This document shows positions 24,401-37,200 of a stretch of DNA of 64,000 nucleotides, piece after piece. The stretch lies in contig NC_049991.1 in NCBI RefSeq assembly GCF_000003815.2, forward strand, positions 15,518,202-15,582,201. The letters are read 5' to 3'. The notes beneath the pieces are model-generated. The model was not told where the DNA came from. It worked only from the letters and a program-made list of their open reading frames with translations, and made no database searches. Numbering within the stretch: the stretch's first letter is position 1; each line of letters opens with the position of its first letter. The position numbers and the translations under genes are program-made. The DNA is from Branchiostoma floridae. Its lineage: Eukaryota; Chordata; Leptocardii; Amphioxiformes; Branchiostomatidae.

Positions 24401-27400
24401 TGATCCAGTCATTCGCCAGGTCAGTCAACTTTCTAAGTGTACATCACGCCTTTTGCAGCTAATCAGGGCTGTCTCCAGGACCCGTCCTTCCGTTCTGGGA
24501 CAGAATTTTGCCTGTTGGGATGGACCAAAAATTCATCCTGTCTGTCCCAGAAATCTGAACTCCATGACAAGAAATAAATGAGAATTTACAGAGCAGTAAA
24601 AGTATTGATTATCATATAAAAAGGAGGCAAAAATGTCTTGTGTATATATGGAAAAAAAAGAAGTTAGTCCTTCCCACATCACTCAAGGTGTAGAAAGAAT
24701 TGTCCGTCTCTATTTCTTTAGCCCTAGCCCTAGCTTTGTGCAATCATTACAGTAGGGGGCTAGTGCACTGATAAAGGTCTGTGTTCAACTCCCATACACT
24801 TACCCATATGCTATACCCACCTGTATGTACAGAATATACTTATTGCTATATTTGTATGTTTCAGATTGCCAAGAGCCACGGCAACGTTTATGCCACGGAC
24901 ATCATCCTGGCCACCCTGATGTGCTGCACGCGCTCCGTGTACTCCTGGGACATCGTGGTACAGCGCGTCGGATCCAAGCTCTTCTTTGACAAGCGAGACG
25001 ACTCAGAATTCGGTAAGGCCTAGGAGAAAATGTTGTTTCCTGTTTCCGTACCTACCCTAGAAAAACCTGTCGACCCTAGACCTTTTTTTGATGGGCAGTG
25101 GAGTCACATAGTTTCCAGTTAGAATTTTTATTCAGCCTGCTTCCCATTGAAGTAAAAACACTGCTTGTCCTATCTAATGAAGGATAAATGTATCTATTAT
25201 GCACGAAATTAAAAGACAAGTGTCTTCATGCATTTCAGTGTACTTTGTTCAACTGTACTGTAATATGTCTCACTAGAGTTTTGGTCAGCCGAAAGAAAAT
25301 TACAAGGAAAAAAAAAGACATTGCCTACCTACCAACCCTAATTTTTCCAGGACTGAAACAGGAAACACAACACTTTTTTCCCTAGACCTGAGGCGTCTAG
25401 ACTCCAGTCTTGAAATGTTTTGTTTTTACCAGTCCTGTGGGAAGATTCATTCAAACATTATAGTATTCATATTGAACTTGTAATGATATCAGCAATTAAG
25501 CATCTCAATGTATGAATGGTCAAAATTTCTATGTATGCACCAGACAAATCTTCTCAGGTCTTTGAATATCATACTTGTATGTCTTCATTTTGTCTCCAGA
25601 TTTGGAGTGGCACAGACAGTTGGAAAGATTGATTGAAAATTAGTATATTTATATTGTTGTAATCATGTTAGCGATGAAACAGCATAATGTAGAAGTCATG
25701 AAGGCGCTTACTCGTATTGAATACCTCATATTTCTTCTTTCCTCCACCTTTGCCCACCGAGCCTCACGTCTAATCTGTCTAAAGGTGCCCAAAACACCTA
25801 CGGACACTTGCCACTAAGACTCGTAACTTTTTTCCCCCAGACTTATTGACTGTGAGTGAGACAGCCACAGAGCCCCCTCAGGACGAAGGGGCCAGCATCA
25901 ACTCTCCCCGTAACCTGGCCCTCGAGGCCACCTTCATCAACCACAACTTCTCCCAGCAGGTGCTCAAGATGGTAAGGAAGAAAAAAGTATGTATCACCAT
26001 TTTCATTATTTTCTATCCTTTCCCTTCTCTTTCGTTCCCATCCATTTGCTTTGATTTGATCATTTTTTTCTCTTGAATAAGTTGGATTTTTTGGTTAAAT
26101 TATATCAGTTGTCCTTGAGGCCATCCATTTTGTACAATGGTTTGAATTAACCTGTTTTATCATCATGTTTGTTCCTTAAGTTTGTTCACAACCTTTGTTG
26201 AAACCATCCTGGAAGGTTGTATAGGTGTGGTATTTTGTATGTTATTTCAAATGTCTTGTATAAATGATGTTCCTCCTACAGGGAAGCAGTGAAGTCTACA
26301 GATTTAACAAGCCCAACCCGTTTGTGACCGATGAGGACGAAGGTGAAGTGGCATCAGTGGCATACAGGTTTGTAATGGTTTGTTTGGTTTTCCCCCTGGA
26401 CTGTGAAAGCTTGTACAGTAGTTGTACCTAATTTACCACAGTAGAATTTGAATTTGAAGGTATTTTTGATAGTTCAGTCCTATAGTCATCAAATAGAATG
26501 GACAAATACTACTTAGCAACATCTACACACATGAAGTTGAATGCCCTTTTGTATTTACGAAAAGGAACTCAAGAAAGATCTTCACAGCACTCACGAGTTT
26601 TAGGAGGAGAGAAATTATGGAGTCTTTTGATTCTTACACAGGTACCGGAAGTACAAGCTAGGAAACGACATTGAACTTGTGGTGCGTTGTGAACATGACG
26701 GGTCCATGCTGGGGCCGAACGGAGAGACCCAGTTTATCAACATCAAGACTCTCAACGAGTGGGACTCACGGGTGGGTAGCTATCTATTGCTTTAAACTCA
26801 TACATCTGTATCTATATAGCATTTTATTGAATCAGGGACTGGACTATGTGATAGGGACCTAACTGTAATTATGAGTGATAGATCACACTGGAAGAGAAAC
26901 TTTGTTAATGCTACAACTCAATAAGAGCATGACTATGTATATATGTATGTAAGCTGATGGTCAGGGATGTTTATGATGTTTTTATGGGCAGTGTTGTGAG
27001 AATATGTTGCTTTTATCATATTCTGCCTGTGGCTAAATGATGGACAAAGAAATAAGACAAAGTATTGTTGATGTAGTAATTGTATTTTTTCAACTGGCAA
27101 TGCATCACCCTTAAGTTAACTCTTGGTCTTTCTGTCCTGTCTGTCGAACCTATTGAGTACAAACTAAAGTTGTATCTGCTTGCTGATGTCTGCTGTAATA
27201 CCAGACCATTGTTTCTGTGGCCAGTTGGGTAGAGATCACCTACAGTCTAATCCATTTATGATGTTGGAAGAATGTATGGAGTCAATTTATTAGAAAGAAG
27301 ATAGTTTTTTATGTGGTTGAGAGCCCTAGGTCCTTCTACATTTGTAGTTTGTGTTAAAGTTGTATCTCCTGTCCTCACAGTTCAGTAACAAGAATGTAGA

Positions 27401-29266
27401 GTGGCGGGCCAAGCTGGACTCCCAGCGCGGAGCTGTGCTGGCCACTGAGCTGAAGAACAACAGCTGTAAGCTGGCCAAGTGGACAGCTTCTGCTGTCCTG
27501 GCTGGGTCTGATGCACTCAAGCTGGGGTGAGTAAGCTCCCAAGAACTGTACTTAGTGTCGCACGTGTAGAGAAATGCATGCTTGCAGTCCAAATTTTCTG
27601 TAAATTAGACATGTTGTATGTTATATCCATGTTCAAACATATTGTACCATGAGATGATTTCTGTGTCTTTTTTGACATCCAGATATGTTTCTTTGGATAT
27701 CTTGTAGGTTATCCATATAAAAACATATACTATACTGTCGATGAAGGTTAGAAATATACCATTAGGTGATTTCTGTGTCTTTTTCTTTTGGTGTCATCCA
27801 GATATGTTTCAATGTACGAACATATACAGGGTTAAGGTTAGACATTCAAGTAATAAAATACACAATGCAGAAGTCACTCGAACAACAGATTGATTTGGCA
27901 TACTAAAATGAGATTTCTGTCTTTTCCCCTCTGTTGCCATCCAGGTATGTTTCCCGTGTTAACGTCCGTGACTCCTCCAAGCACGTGATCCTGGGTACGC
28001 AGCAGTTCAACCCGCGGGAACTGGCGGCCCAGATCAACCTGGACATGCAGAACGCCTGGGGCATCGTGCGCTGCATCATCGACACCTGTATGAAGCTGGA
28101 CGAGGGGAAATACCTCATCCTCAAGGATCCCAACAAGGTGTGGTTCTTCTCTCAGTGTGGGAGAAATCCTGTCTATAGTTGAGCACCTGTCCACATTTTA
28201 TTTATTGGTCCCTTGAGTGGTTCTCTTGGGGATGTTTGAGTGTTTTTGGATACAGTTTGCCATTTGTTCAATTGTCTGAGCATTTTCAGTTTGTTCCTAA
28301 GTTAGGATTTGTAGAGAGAATGTTGGTGATTACCATCTTCAAAATCTAATGCACCCTGTCTGAAAGACTGCTTAAAATTCATTACCAAAAAGACCAGTAC
28401 CTGTGGAATACAATAGTGCAGTTTGCTTCCAAGCTAATACTAGAGCATCTAAATCTTGAAGCAGTTTCTCCTCCCCACTGCAGATTTTTGATACTGCAAA
28501 TATGTTCACTGTATGAGTGCTGTACTGCAGCGTTGTTTCAACTGCCATTCAAAATGCCACAAAAACTGCCGTGTATCTAACTGAAGATATGGTATTGAAG
28601 AGTTGTTGTTAACAGCAGTTTGTTTCCTCCAGCCTGTTGTCAGGATCTACGGCCTGCCTGAAGGAACCTTCAGCTCTGATGAGGATGATGAGGATGAAGA
28701 GGAGTCAGATGAAGAGGATGATGATGATGATGATGAAGATGACGACGATGATGATGAGAAAAATGGTTAGTTTTTGAAGGATGGAACACCTGCTCAAAGT
28801 CAAAGTCAAGAAGAATACTGTCACCAGTACAACCATGTGTTCACGTAGCACCAGGTCGTTTAAAGTCACCAGCTTCACAACTTCACCACAAAGTCTTGTC
28901 ATATCACCACCTAACAAATTTTGCATGGATTAAACCGACTACTGGAAATTACCATTAGTACAAGTTACTCAGCATGCTAACAGTTTAAGTGGGCACCTGT
29001 AACACTTACTCAAACAGCATACCTTTTTCCTCAGTTGACCTTTTTATAGTAAACTTGCTTATGCCTGAGCATACATAAATTTTGCACCAAATAGTCTTTT
29101 TCTTGCAAGGTAAAAGTTTATTGAACTGTAAGAAACCTTTATTGCAAGTGTCTCAGTACATGAACTGCATTGCAAAGGAAACAGCTTGTCTTGGGTGTCC
29201 GCAGTAAGGATAGGAAGTGTTGTTAACCATGCCTCACATGTTTCAACAGATGATGAGAAGAAGTAA
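21438..29266 (+). CDS. EIF3D: Eukaryotic translation initiation factor 3 subunit D
   Basis: Spliced CDS of 571 aa (human 548). Exons: 21438-21560, 22145-22190, 22452-22588, 23015-23109, 23392-23467, 23801-23922, 24287-24419, 24865-25012, 25841-25971, 26282-26367, 26642-26771, 27381-27526, 27945-28137, 28633-28765, 29250-29266. All phases agree. Recognised by [71 protein letters not shown] and LILKDPNK, plus the Asp/Glu tail (GAT/GAC tracts at 28680-28757), which ends the family's usual architecture. eIF3d is a peripheral eIF3 subunit with cap-binding activity in the cytoplasmic 43S complex. AATAAA at 29584-29589 fits the 3' end. Two decayed copies of the exon-13 acceptor lie upstream of it (27681, 27801). 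Confidence 0.96.
22611..22740. mobile_element. Fragment of a hAT-like MITE
   Basis: CAGTGTTCTAGCCAGCCTGA followed by a T-run and TCTGTCC resembles the left end of the intact element at 46471 (CAGGGCTTTAGCCAGCTCGA, T-run, CCGTC). No right end is found. It lies in an EIF3D intron. Confidence 0.4.
23996..24205. mobile_element. Hairpin MITE in EIF3D intron
   Basis: Arms of about 70 bp are imperfect inverted copies: GTTAATAGGAATTTTTCTTC ... CTCCAAATTTT on the left against the complement of AAAATTTGGAGG ... GAAGAAAAATTCTTATTAAC on the right. The interior has no open frame of note. Confidence 0.8.
24464..24600. mobile_element. 5' end of a hAT-like MITE
   Basis: CAGGGCTGTCTCCAGGACCC, TTCTGGGACAG and CATCCTGTCTGTCCC blocks match the elements at 6094 and 60070. 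The complementary right end is not seen, so the copy is truncated. It lies in an EIF3D intron. Confidence 0.55.
27651..27812 (+). repeat. Two decayed copies of the EIF3D exon-13 splice acceptor
   Basis: GATTTCTGTGTCTTTT...CATCCAGATATGTTTC occurs with acceptor AG at 27681-27682 and again at 27800-27801. The real version (AG at 27943-27944, then GTATGTTTCC) follows. Both copies keep G-Y-V-S at the start of the exon frame and then run into stops. Confidence 0.75.
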
Positions 29267-29583
29267 CTCCAGTCCCCTGCAAGATGGAAGAAACGTCGCA
29301 GTTTCTTCCTGTTTGAAATGAAGTAGTGCATCTCCTAGTGCATGTGTAGTTAAACTAATGGCATGGTAATCTGTTGCTAGAAAAGCTGTAACTTGAATTG
29401 AATTGGAAAAATTTTGCACGGCTTTTGCATTCTACTTATATATATCCCACATATCTACACTTATGATATATAAAACGACAACCTGGGAATGGGACTAGAT
29501 AAGATGACCAATTTCAAATGAAGTTTTTGTCTGTAATTGAGACTTTGTTTGTCTGCAAATGTGGCTGAGACATTATGACTTAC

Positions 29584-29589
29584 AATAAA
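29584..29589 (+). promoter_or_regulatory. EIF3D polyadenylation signal
   Basis: AATAAA about 320 bp after the EIF3D stop codon, followed by a GT-rich stretch (TTATGTGTGGTC). Confidence 0.75.
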
Positions 29590-29605
29590 AATCTACCCTG
29601 GAGTG

Positions 29606-30130
29606 ATGTTATGTGTGGTCTATTTGAAATCTCTGTATGTTCAGATTACATCTATAGAGGCTTGAGGGGGCTTTGATTTAGTTTAAATATACATGTCAAA
29701 TCTTTTAGTTCCCCCTTATGTATCAATCTTATCATTCATATCATCATCGTTCATTCAAATTAAGCTACTGAAGTAAAGTTCTTCCTTAGCGTTTACCGAT
29801 GCAGTACCTCAGTGTCTTATTAATACAAGCAATATCATTAAAGAAGTAAGAGGTTGTTCAACTCTGCGTTTTCGCTAAGCTTCCCATTGAATTACCCTCC
29901 TGGCAGGTCAATCACTGCGGCATTGCACCACTGTTGATATGGTTGTGAGAGAATCATCGAGTTTCCTATTTGTTTAATGATTTGTCCATGATATGTGGCA
30001 AACCATTCATAGCAGTCTTGTGTTGACAACATCAAGTTTCTTACTCTGGACTTCACATGTGAGTGCAGGTCTGTTTGAAATACTAGTAAGCTATTGTAAT
30101 GAACAAGTCTACACACACATACAGATTTGT
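29606..30130. other. Convergent spacer between EIF3D and WDR45B
   Basis: About 0.5 kb of AT-rich DNA between the two 3' ends. A minus-strand ATTAAA (plus TTTAAT at 30143-30148) just beyond it could end the WDR45B transcript. I see no gene here. Confidence 0.5.
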
Positions 30131-31285
30131 GAAAAGTGTTCCTTTAATTGTCACAATTAGGACAGTCTCTGAAGAATTGCTACGAGACTCTTCATCTAAT
30201 AAAAGAAATTGTAACAAGACTTGTACATGAAGTTGTCGGCAGTGCTTGTTACCGAGCATTGACGTGCATAAGGAACATTAAGCAAGGCAATTTGAGATTT
30301 GTTACATGTATATATACATTTTAGGTAATACAAATATGCTACTTAGAACAGTTTGGCTCAATCAGCTTACCTTTAAAGCAAAGCAAAGTACAGATTATCT
30401 TTTCCCATGTTGAATTTTCCCCATGCATCATTGTTTAGATGTACAGGAGCAGATATTATACATTTTTGATATTTTCTTCAAATATAGAAGCAATAACTTT
30501 CCAAAATATAATGATTAAAACTAACAATAAGCATCATAATCCTCATATTTATCATTAATTGGAGGAGGATACATAAAATAATACTGTGGTACACTTCAGT
30601 CCAAAATTAATTGCCTTTCTATATTTGGCCTGTCAACAGTGGACGTAAGCTGTAAACTCATTCAACGCACCAAAATTGGCGCCAGGTGTCAGAAAAGTCT
30701 TCAAATCAAATGAATTATTTTAGAAATGACTATATTTCCACATTTAGTTGAATACTATGGTATCAACAAAAACAATTTCTGTTATATGATGTAAAAAGCA
30801 GGTCCCATTTCCCTTAAAGAGTATGGCCAGGAGACAAACTATCTTCACTTGCCCAAAAAGTGCTAGAAGCTTCTTTACATCTCCTTTCTACTGGAGACTG
30901 CTGTGACCAATGAGTGCCAATGATTTTACAGATCTCTTAACAAATTTTGTGTTTGTTTTTTAAGTCATACCTTTACAGCTTACATTGTATTCCAATCATA
31001 AACTCAAGTAGCCTGACTAAAATCATGCTCCTAGTGGCCGACCTTACAGTTGCCACCCTAGCTAGCGAGAGATTGTGTAAACACTGGCTAGAAATCAAGG
31101 AGCACACAAATCCAATTTTGGTCACAGATCGCTGTCTAGTGGAAAGTATAAATGCAATTCTGCCATTCTTTCTTACAGCTTTGAAATCACATCTTCGGTA
31201 AATCACTAGGAATGCACCAGCAAGCGAGCTGTGAAAACAGTTTTGCAAAGTAACTACAGTGTACATCATGTAGCTGCAGCAGGTT

Positions 31286-34200
31286 TTACGTCTTGTCATC
31301 CGTCATTTCCAGGAACTGTGCATACACGTCCCGCGTACATTCTCCCTTGGGGTTGAAAAGGAACTTGTAGTAGCTTCCGTCTGAACAGATAGCTGTAGAA
31401 AAAAAAGTGTAAAGACATGATACAATGCACAATTCTGCTTTCCACTTATACCCCAAAAGTTAAGCTGTATTCTTATCAGTCTTATCAAAAGTGAATTGAA
31501 ACACTGGCATGAGAAAAAGGTAGGTTGTGCACAAAGAACTTTGTTTACTGTTATTGTCTAAGATAAACTCATACTTTTCTGGCTTCTCAAGAAACAAAAG
31601 CTATGGTTCTGCCAAAAAGCAGTTACTCAAGCAACTGAATATGATTTTGGAAATGGTCAGACGTTTGAAACGTATCTTGTTACCTGGATGTCTAACCTTC
31701 CTTGACAAAGATATGGTTGGTCATATATGTAACATCATAGTGTGAAGCCAACTCACCTATAACAGAGTTGGGCTCCGAACCAAAGGCACAGATGCACTGG
31801 GTCTGGTTGGGGACTTGGAAGCGCGAGAAACTCCACTTGGAGGAGAAGTACTTGGGCAGAAAGCTGGCAGCTGCCAGACTGAAGTCAAAAACAATACATG
31901 TAGATATCTTTTCTAATTAATTCACATGTATATCAAGTTTATAGGTCCAAACAAATAAATAGCTATTTTACAACCTTCATATGAAACACACTTATGACAT
32001 GATATCTAGTGTGAGATGGGAATGCTAGTTTTTAAGAAAATTGATACTGGAAAACACACCACAGGATTATGATTAAAATGTGGTCTCATTGCAGTTTCCT
32101 GCAAATGTCATTGCAATTCCCTGCAGTGTTCCGTACATTGAATCATTCTTCAGAAGCAAATTATGGGATACAGCATGCAGATGTATTTAAGTGGTGAATA
32201 CAAACCTGGACTGCTTGTTTTTCTTGGGATCTTCGACAGCAAATATGTGAACTGTACCGTGGTCACTCGACACACACAACAGAGATGCATCCTGGTTGAA
32301 GTTCATGCTGGACAAGAGATATCACAATAAAGAGCTGTCCAAACCCCAAACTGCACATTACTCATTACATACCGGTACATGTACAAAATTATGGTACATG
32401 TCAATTACGTGAAGACATGAACCATGTCCTTTACTGATACCTTAATACTGAAAACTAAGTTATTGCTATACAGTGTATAATAGATATACGGAACAGACTA
32501 ATACTTCATGCCAACCAGCATCTTTCGCACCATGTCACACTCTGTCTTATTGATGGATAGCTGCAGTGCAAAAGATGTTGGACAGCTAGAGGATTGGTCT
32601 ACTTTATATGTTTATCCTTATATGATAGAGAAAAAAATAGATGTGCTTCAAATATCTAATTAAAGAAAATTTGATCAATATTCACCAGTATATCTGAGCA
32701 CTTCCTGTGCCTCTCCTTAACTCATGAAGCAGCTGGTACGACGCTGTGTCAAACACACGGATCAGTGTTCCCTGAAAACATGGAGACAAACATGATGTTT
32801 GTTTGTACATAAACCTCACTACTGGTAGATTGCTGGATTGAGAACTCTTAAGTTGCCTAAAATCCAACTACGAACGCTCTACCTGCCACATTTCACCTCC
32901 ACTCCTTGATGTGGTAGAACAAAACAAGTAACATTACAGCGTTCATGGCTACACTACATGGCTAACTTTAAAGCAAATGTAATGTAGAAATTACTTTCCC
33001 CAGAACTCATCCTAGCTACATAAAAGCCCAGTCACACTAAAAATCACTACAGACTTATTAAACAGACAACTAATTGTTGATGGAGACAAGAGAAAGGTAA
33101 ACTGACGATGCCGAATCTTTCAGACAAAAACAAATCTGTGAAAGTTTTGGACCTTCCCTCACTGACCTTTTCTGAGGCAGTGGCGAGCCTTGTGCCTTGT
33201 AAGTTCATAGTGATACAGGTCAGCGCACCCTCGTGTGCCGCGATGTCCGCCGGTGCCTTCTCCGTGTTAGCAAGGTCAACGACCTGAACATGACCCGTCC
33301 GTCTGGCAGGGAAGGCCAGGAGGGAGTTGTTGCTGTTTGGACAGAGGACACACAGTCCTGGGAGGGGAGAATCAGATATAAAATTTTGGACTCAAAGATA
33401 GTAGAAAGTGAGATTGTGATGCATTTCTTTTATTTCATTATTCTCAAGTTGTATCATCTTACTTTATGTAAAACTGATTTCTTGTTATATCAATGCTGTA
33501 TAAATTGTATTAGCTATGCTTCACTCTCATATGATGGTGACATACACTGGGCTCTAGTTGAATTTGATTTAAAAAAGACATTGGATGTGTGCTATCAAAA
33601 AACACATATTGAATCTGTGCTATCCTTAAGAACAGTACTACATCTATCAAAGGTATTCATACCACATAGCGAGACAAGCACAATCTTTTTACTTATATAT
33701 ATGAAGACTATGAACTGAAAAAGTACCTCAAAGAAGGCAACTTTAATGAGAAAGTTGCAAACTTACCTTTGGAATTCTTACATGTCTCAAATACATGTAA
33801 CTGTTGTGGATTCTGTGTGAAGGTGTACACTTTGATCATGTTGTCCAACACAACCACAATCCTGAGAATGGCACATGAACAACATTACTTTGCAACATCA
33901 CTCAGTATATATACATGTAAAGTATAATGCTGTTATTTTACAACCAAAATTTTAATTATAGGACTTATAGCTGACATTTATTGCTGACATAGCCTGTCTG
34001 CTGTTGCCCTAATATTTCTCTACCATATACAAATGAAATCTAGTCTGTATCACAAAATCCCTTACTGTTAGGGCTTGATTGGCTCTTCTCCTATGGAGTC
34101 CTAAGGGCCTGACCAATGAAAGGGCTGATAGAGGCTTGATCTAAGCAAAATTTGACTGGAGCAAACTGTAGCAGGCTGTCAAAACACTATTTCATATTTT

Positions 34201-37200
34201 GGTTGTAAAATGACAACATAGTTACATTGAACTACCAACCTGATAAACAACATGTATGTATCTACAAAACATTACTTCGTAACAGTACATGTATATCGCA
34301 AGAATATGAACATGCAGATACATGTACATGTATATTGTACTTTAATCTCCAAGCAGAGGTTGATAGGGAAAATCTTTTCTTATATGCTATATACTTCTGT
34401 CAGCTAACCCCACCAACAAGGAAAAATGTCAAGAGTTCCACTTCAAACACTGCTTGGAGACTACATGTGTACATGTACATAAATAACCCAGCTCAGGGCA
34501 GAGACTGACCTGTCTCTTCTCAACTTGACAGCTTTGACATCTGATGAGAAGTCTAACTCAATAACATGCTTCTTCTTCAGGTCATCCCAGATCATAACTG
34601 TGGGGAAACACAGTCATGTGAACTATTAGTTTCTCTTAAAGTTAAACAGTAAATGTATCTGTATTGCTGGTATAATTGGGGGGTTTTCGGCCTGGTGCGC
34701 CGATAATGCCAGCTCCGTGTAAGGCACAAGGTATGACGGCCGTCTGTATACGTAGCCTCGCCGATAACCTCCAGGTTCTACGGCATGCTTGGCCAATTCT
34801 TCCCGTGCATGTTGCGCCGAAAGGGCCTTTTGGTCCTTCCCAGCGCCTGGCAAGCCTTGAGCGCTAAGCTCGACCGCCAGTACCGATAGTAGCCCGCCGA
34901 TAGGGGCTTTTCACCCTTCCCGGTCTTACGGCCTGCTGCGACGATAGTAGCCGGCCGATAGGGGCTTACCCTATCGGCGGCATGGTGCGCCGAAAGTGGT
35001 TCTTCTCGTAGCCAACAACGAAAAACTGAGTCACTACCGGATCGTACCGGAGCAAACTCGATGCGTGCACCTTGCGCGAAGCACAAAAGGAAATGATGAT
35101 TGGGAAGGGGCGTCATCACGTGAGGTCCCATCATGCTTTGCTTTTCTTTTCTTTGTATGTGTGCACCATCTAGCGATTCCCAGGAATACTGCATATTGTA
35201 CTCTCCCTGAACAAGGTCGAGTCAGTGAGGTATAATGCCCTTTCAGCTTGACACACCAGCTTTGTAGGAACATGGTGGGGCATGTCGGCAGCAGTTGCTG
35301 ATATCAATTACATCAAACAATTCATCACATCTAAACTTTTTGCAGTCCTCAGCAATGACAACAAAGAATGACAGCATAGAAAATTTGGATATGAATCTGT
35401 TGGGTAACTTCAAAGTATCTGATGCAAAAAAACGTCATAAAACAAGTAAAATAATAAATAAATAAACATAAAGTAAGGTGATGTAACGCAAACTCCGCTA
35501 TCCGGAGCTTGTAGCCTCCTCCCCACGGCAATGTACGACGGGCCTGAGAAGCGCGATTAAATCAGGCTAAAGGTGATGCAATTCTGTATGTTTCAAGCAT
35601 CATAGTGTTAAGTTTTTGTTGTTATACATTTGCAAGAAAGTGTGTTTATCATGTATGATAGATGTCAGACATGAAGCCATATGGATCAATCACCATACAT
35701 TATCATAAGAATGCTGGTACATTGTACAAGGTATTAATACAATACAGATAATTAGCATACATGGTGACCTATTGTTATCAGGTCAAGAAAAGATTTAAAG
35801 GGCTAATAGTTGACTTATTGTTTGTTTGCCCCTTTGTGCAATCAAAACATGATATGGTAGCTCTTAAACAGGGTCACATCTGTCCAATATCAGTACTTAC
35901 ATCGCAACTTTGGACTTTCATCTGCTTAAGTTTACGATGTACACATGTGTAACCCAGAATATTGGATAGTTTCCAGATGAGATGGTACATTTTTGTCACA
36001 GCCCCGCCATACAGCTTTTCATTTGAACGTGTACAGACATTTTCACTATTTCCTCTACACAATACATCCTTCAATGTTTTGCTATCAAAGTGCAATAAAT
36101 TATAATAGACATATTCCACCCCTAGCCCCACCCACCTCTGTTAAGAGGTAAACACAAATACAGAAAACACAGAAAGGTACAAAAATATTGCACCCAATCT
36201 CTCATAGGTTGAGCTGTTAACTTTTATGGACAGCTAAAATCAGTCTACAAATTACAATCTTGGACTGCAAATTTCACAAAGACAGTAAGTCCAAGCCTCG
36301 TACCTTTGTTGGGAGGAAACTTTGGGCTCTTTCCTCCCCCGACCAGGGCCAGGTAGTTACACCTGAACAGCATCTCCACATGACTGATGCCTCCATCTGG
36401 GAAGTCTGGGGATGGGAAGAATTAACGTTGTACATGTATTGAAAAAGATATGTCCATTACAATCATATTGACTATTGTCTTGAGCAACAGAATAGAAAAA
36501 TGTACTAAATTTGATAATTAGGAAAGCTAATTTGCTTACGTTACAATATGTCTGATGAAGCATTAGCTGTAACTGTTTAAAGTGTATCAACCATTTTATC
36601 CTACTTTATAGTTGCTTAATTTTTGTATTGTATATAATGTTATGTATTGTATGTAGTCACGATATCAGCCTGCAGCCTAGTGTCCACATTGCGTTGTTTC
36701 GCAATTTGAATAAAGTTATAATCAAAGTTATATGAAGCATTCAAAATTAAGTGTGACATCCAAATTAATTTCAAGGATGGAGTGTTACTTACCGTGTCTT
36801 TCTTTTTCTTTCAGTGGGTCACAGTTATAGATACGGAACCCATTCTCCATTCCACAGGCAAAACAGCCTAGAAGTACAATTGTACAAGTTAAGTATAAAA
36901 CGACTGTGAGGAACATACGAAATTCAGTCCAGGAAATAAAGAGTTATGATGTAAACAACAGTGAGTTTTTGTTGCCCAAAATCTTTGATTAACTTTATTC
37001 ATAATCGTTACTGAGGACATTGGATACTAGTAGCATAAAAAGTGTGTGGGAAAAAGCTCTATTATTATATATAAAGTAATTAACGTTACTGATACAAATT
37101 TGGTCAACTTCCAATGTTCAATCACCGACGTCGACATGGGATGTCAGACATTGCAAGTTTAATTGGGCCCAACTTCGAAATCAAACCATTTCATATATTC

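Noticed and set aside
33233-33718. 161-codon plus-strand ORF
   Set aside because: The first part is antisense to the WDR45B exon 33167-33357 and the remainder is intronic AT-rich sequence.
34778-35194. 138-codon minus-strand ORF in WDR45B intron
   Set aside because: Runs through the GC-rich repetitive insertion, where stop codons are rare; no recognisable protein.
36600-36735. Possible gene 3' end (GAATAAAGTTATAATC)
   Set aside because: Inside a WDR45B intron with no coding exon upstream on plus; more likely the tail of a retroelement.
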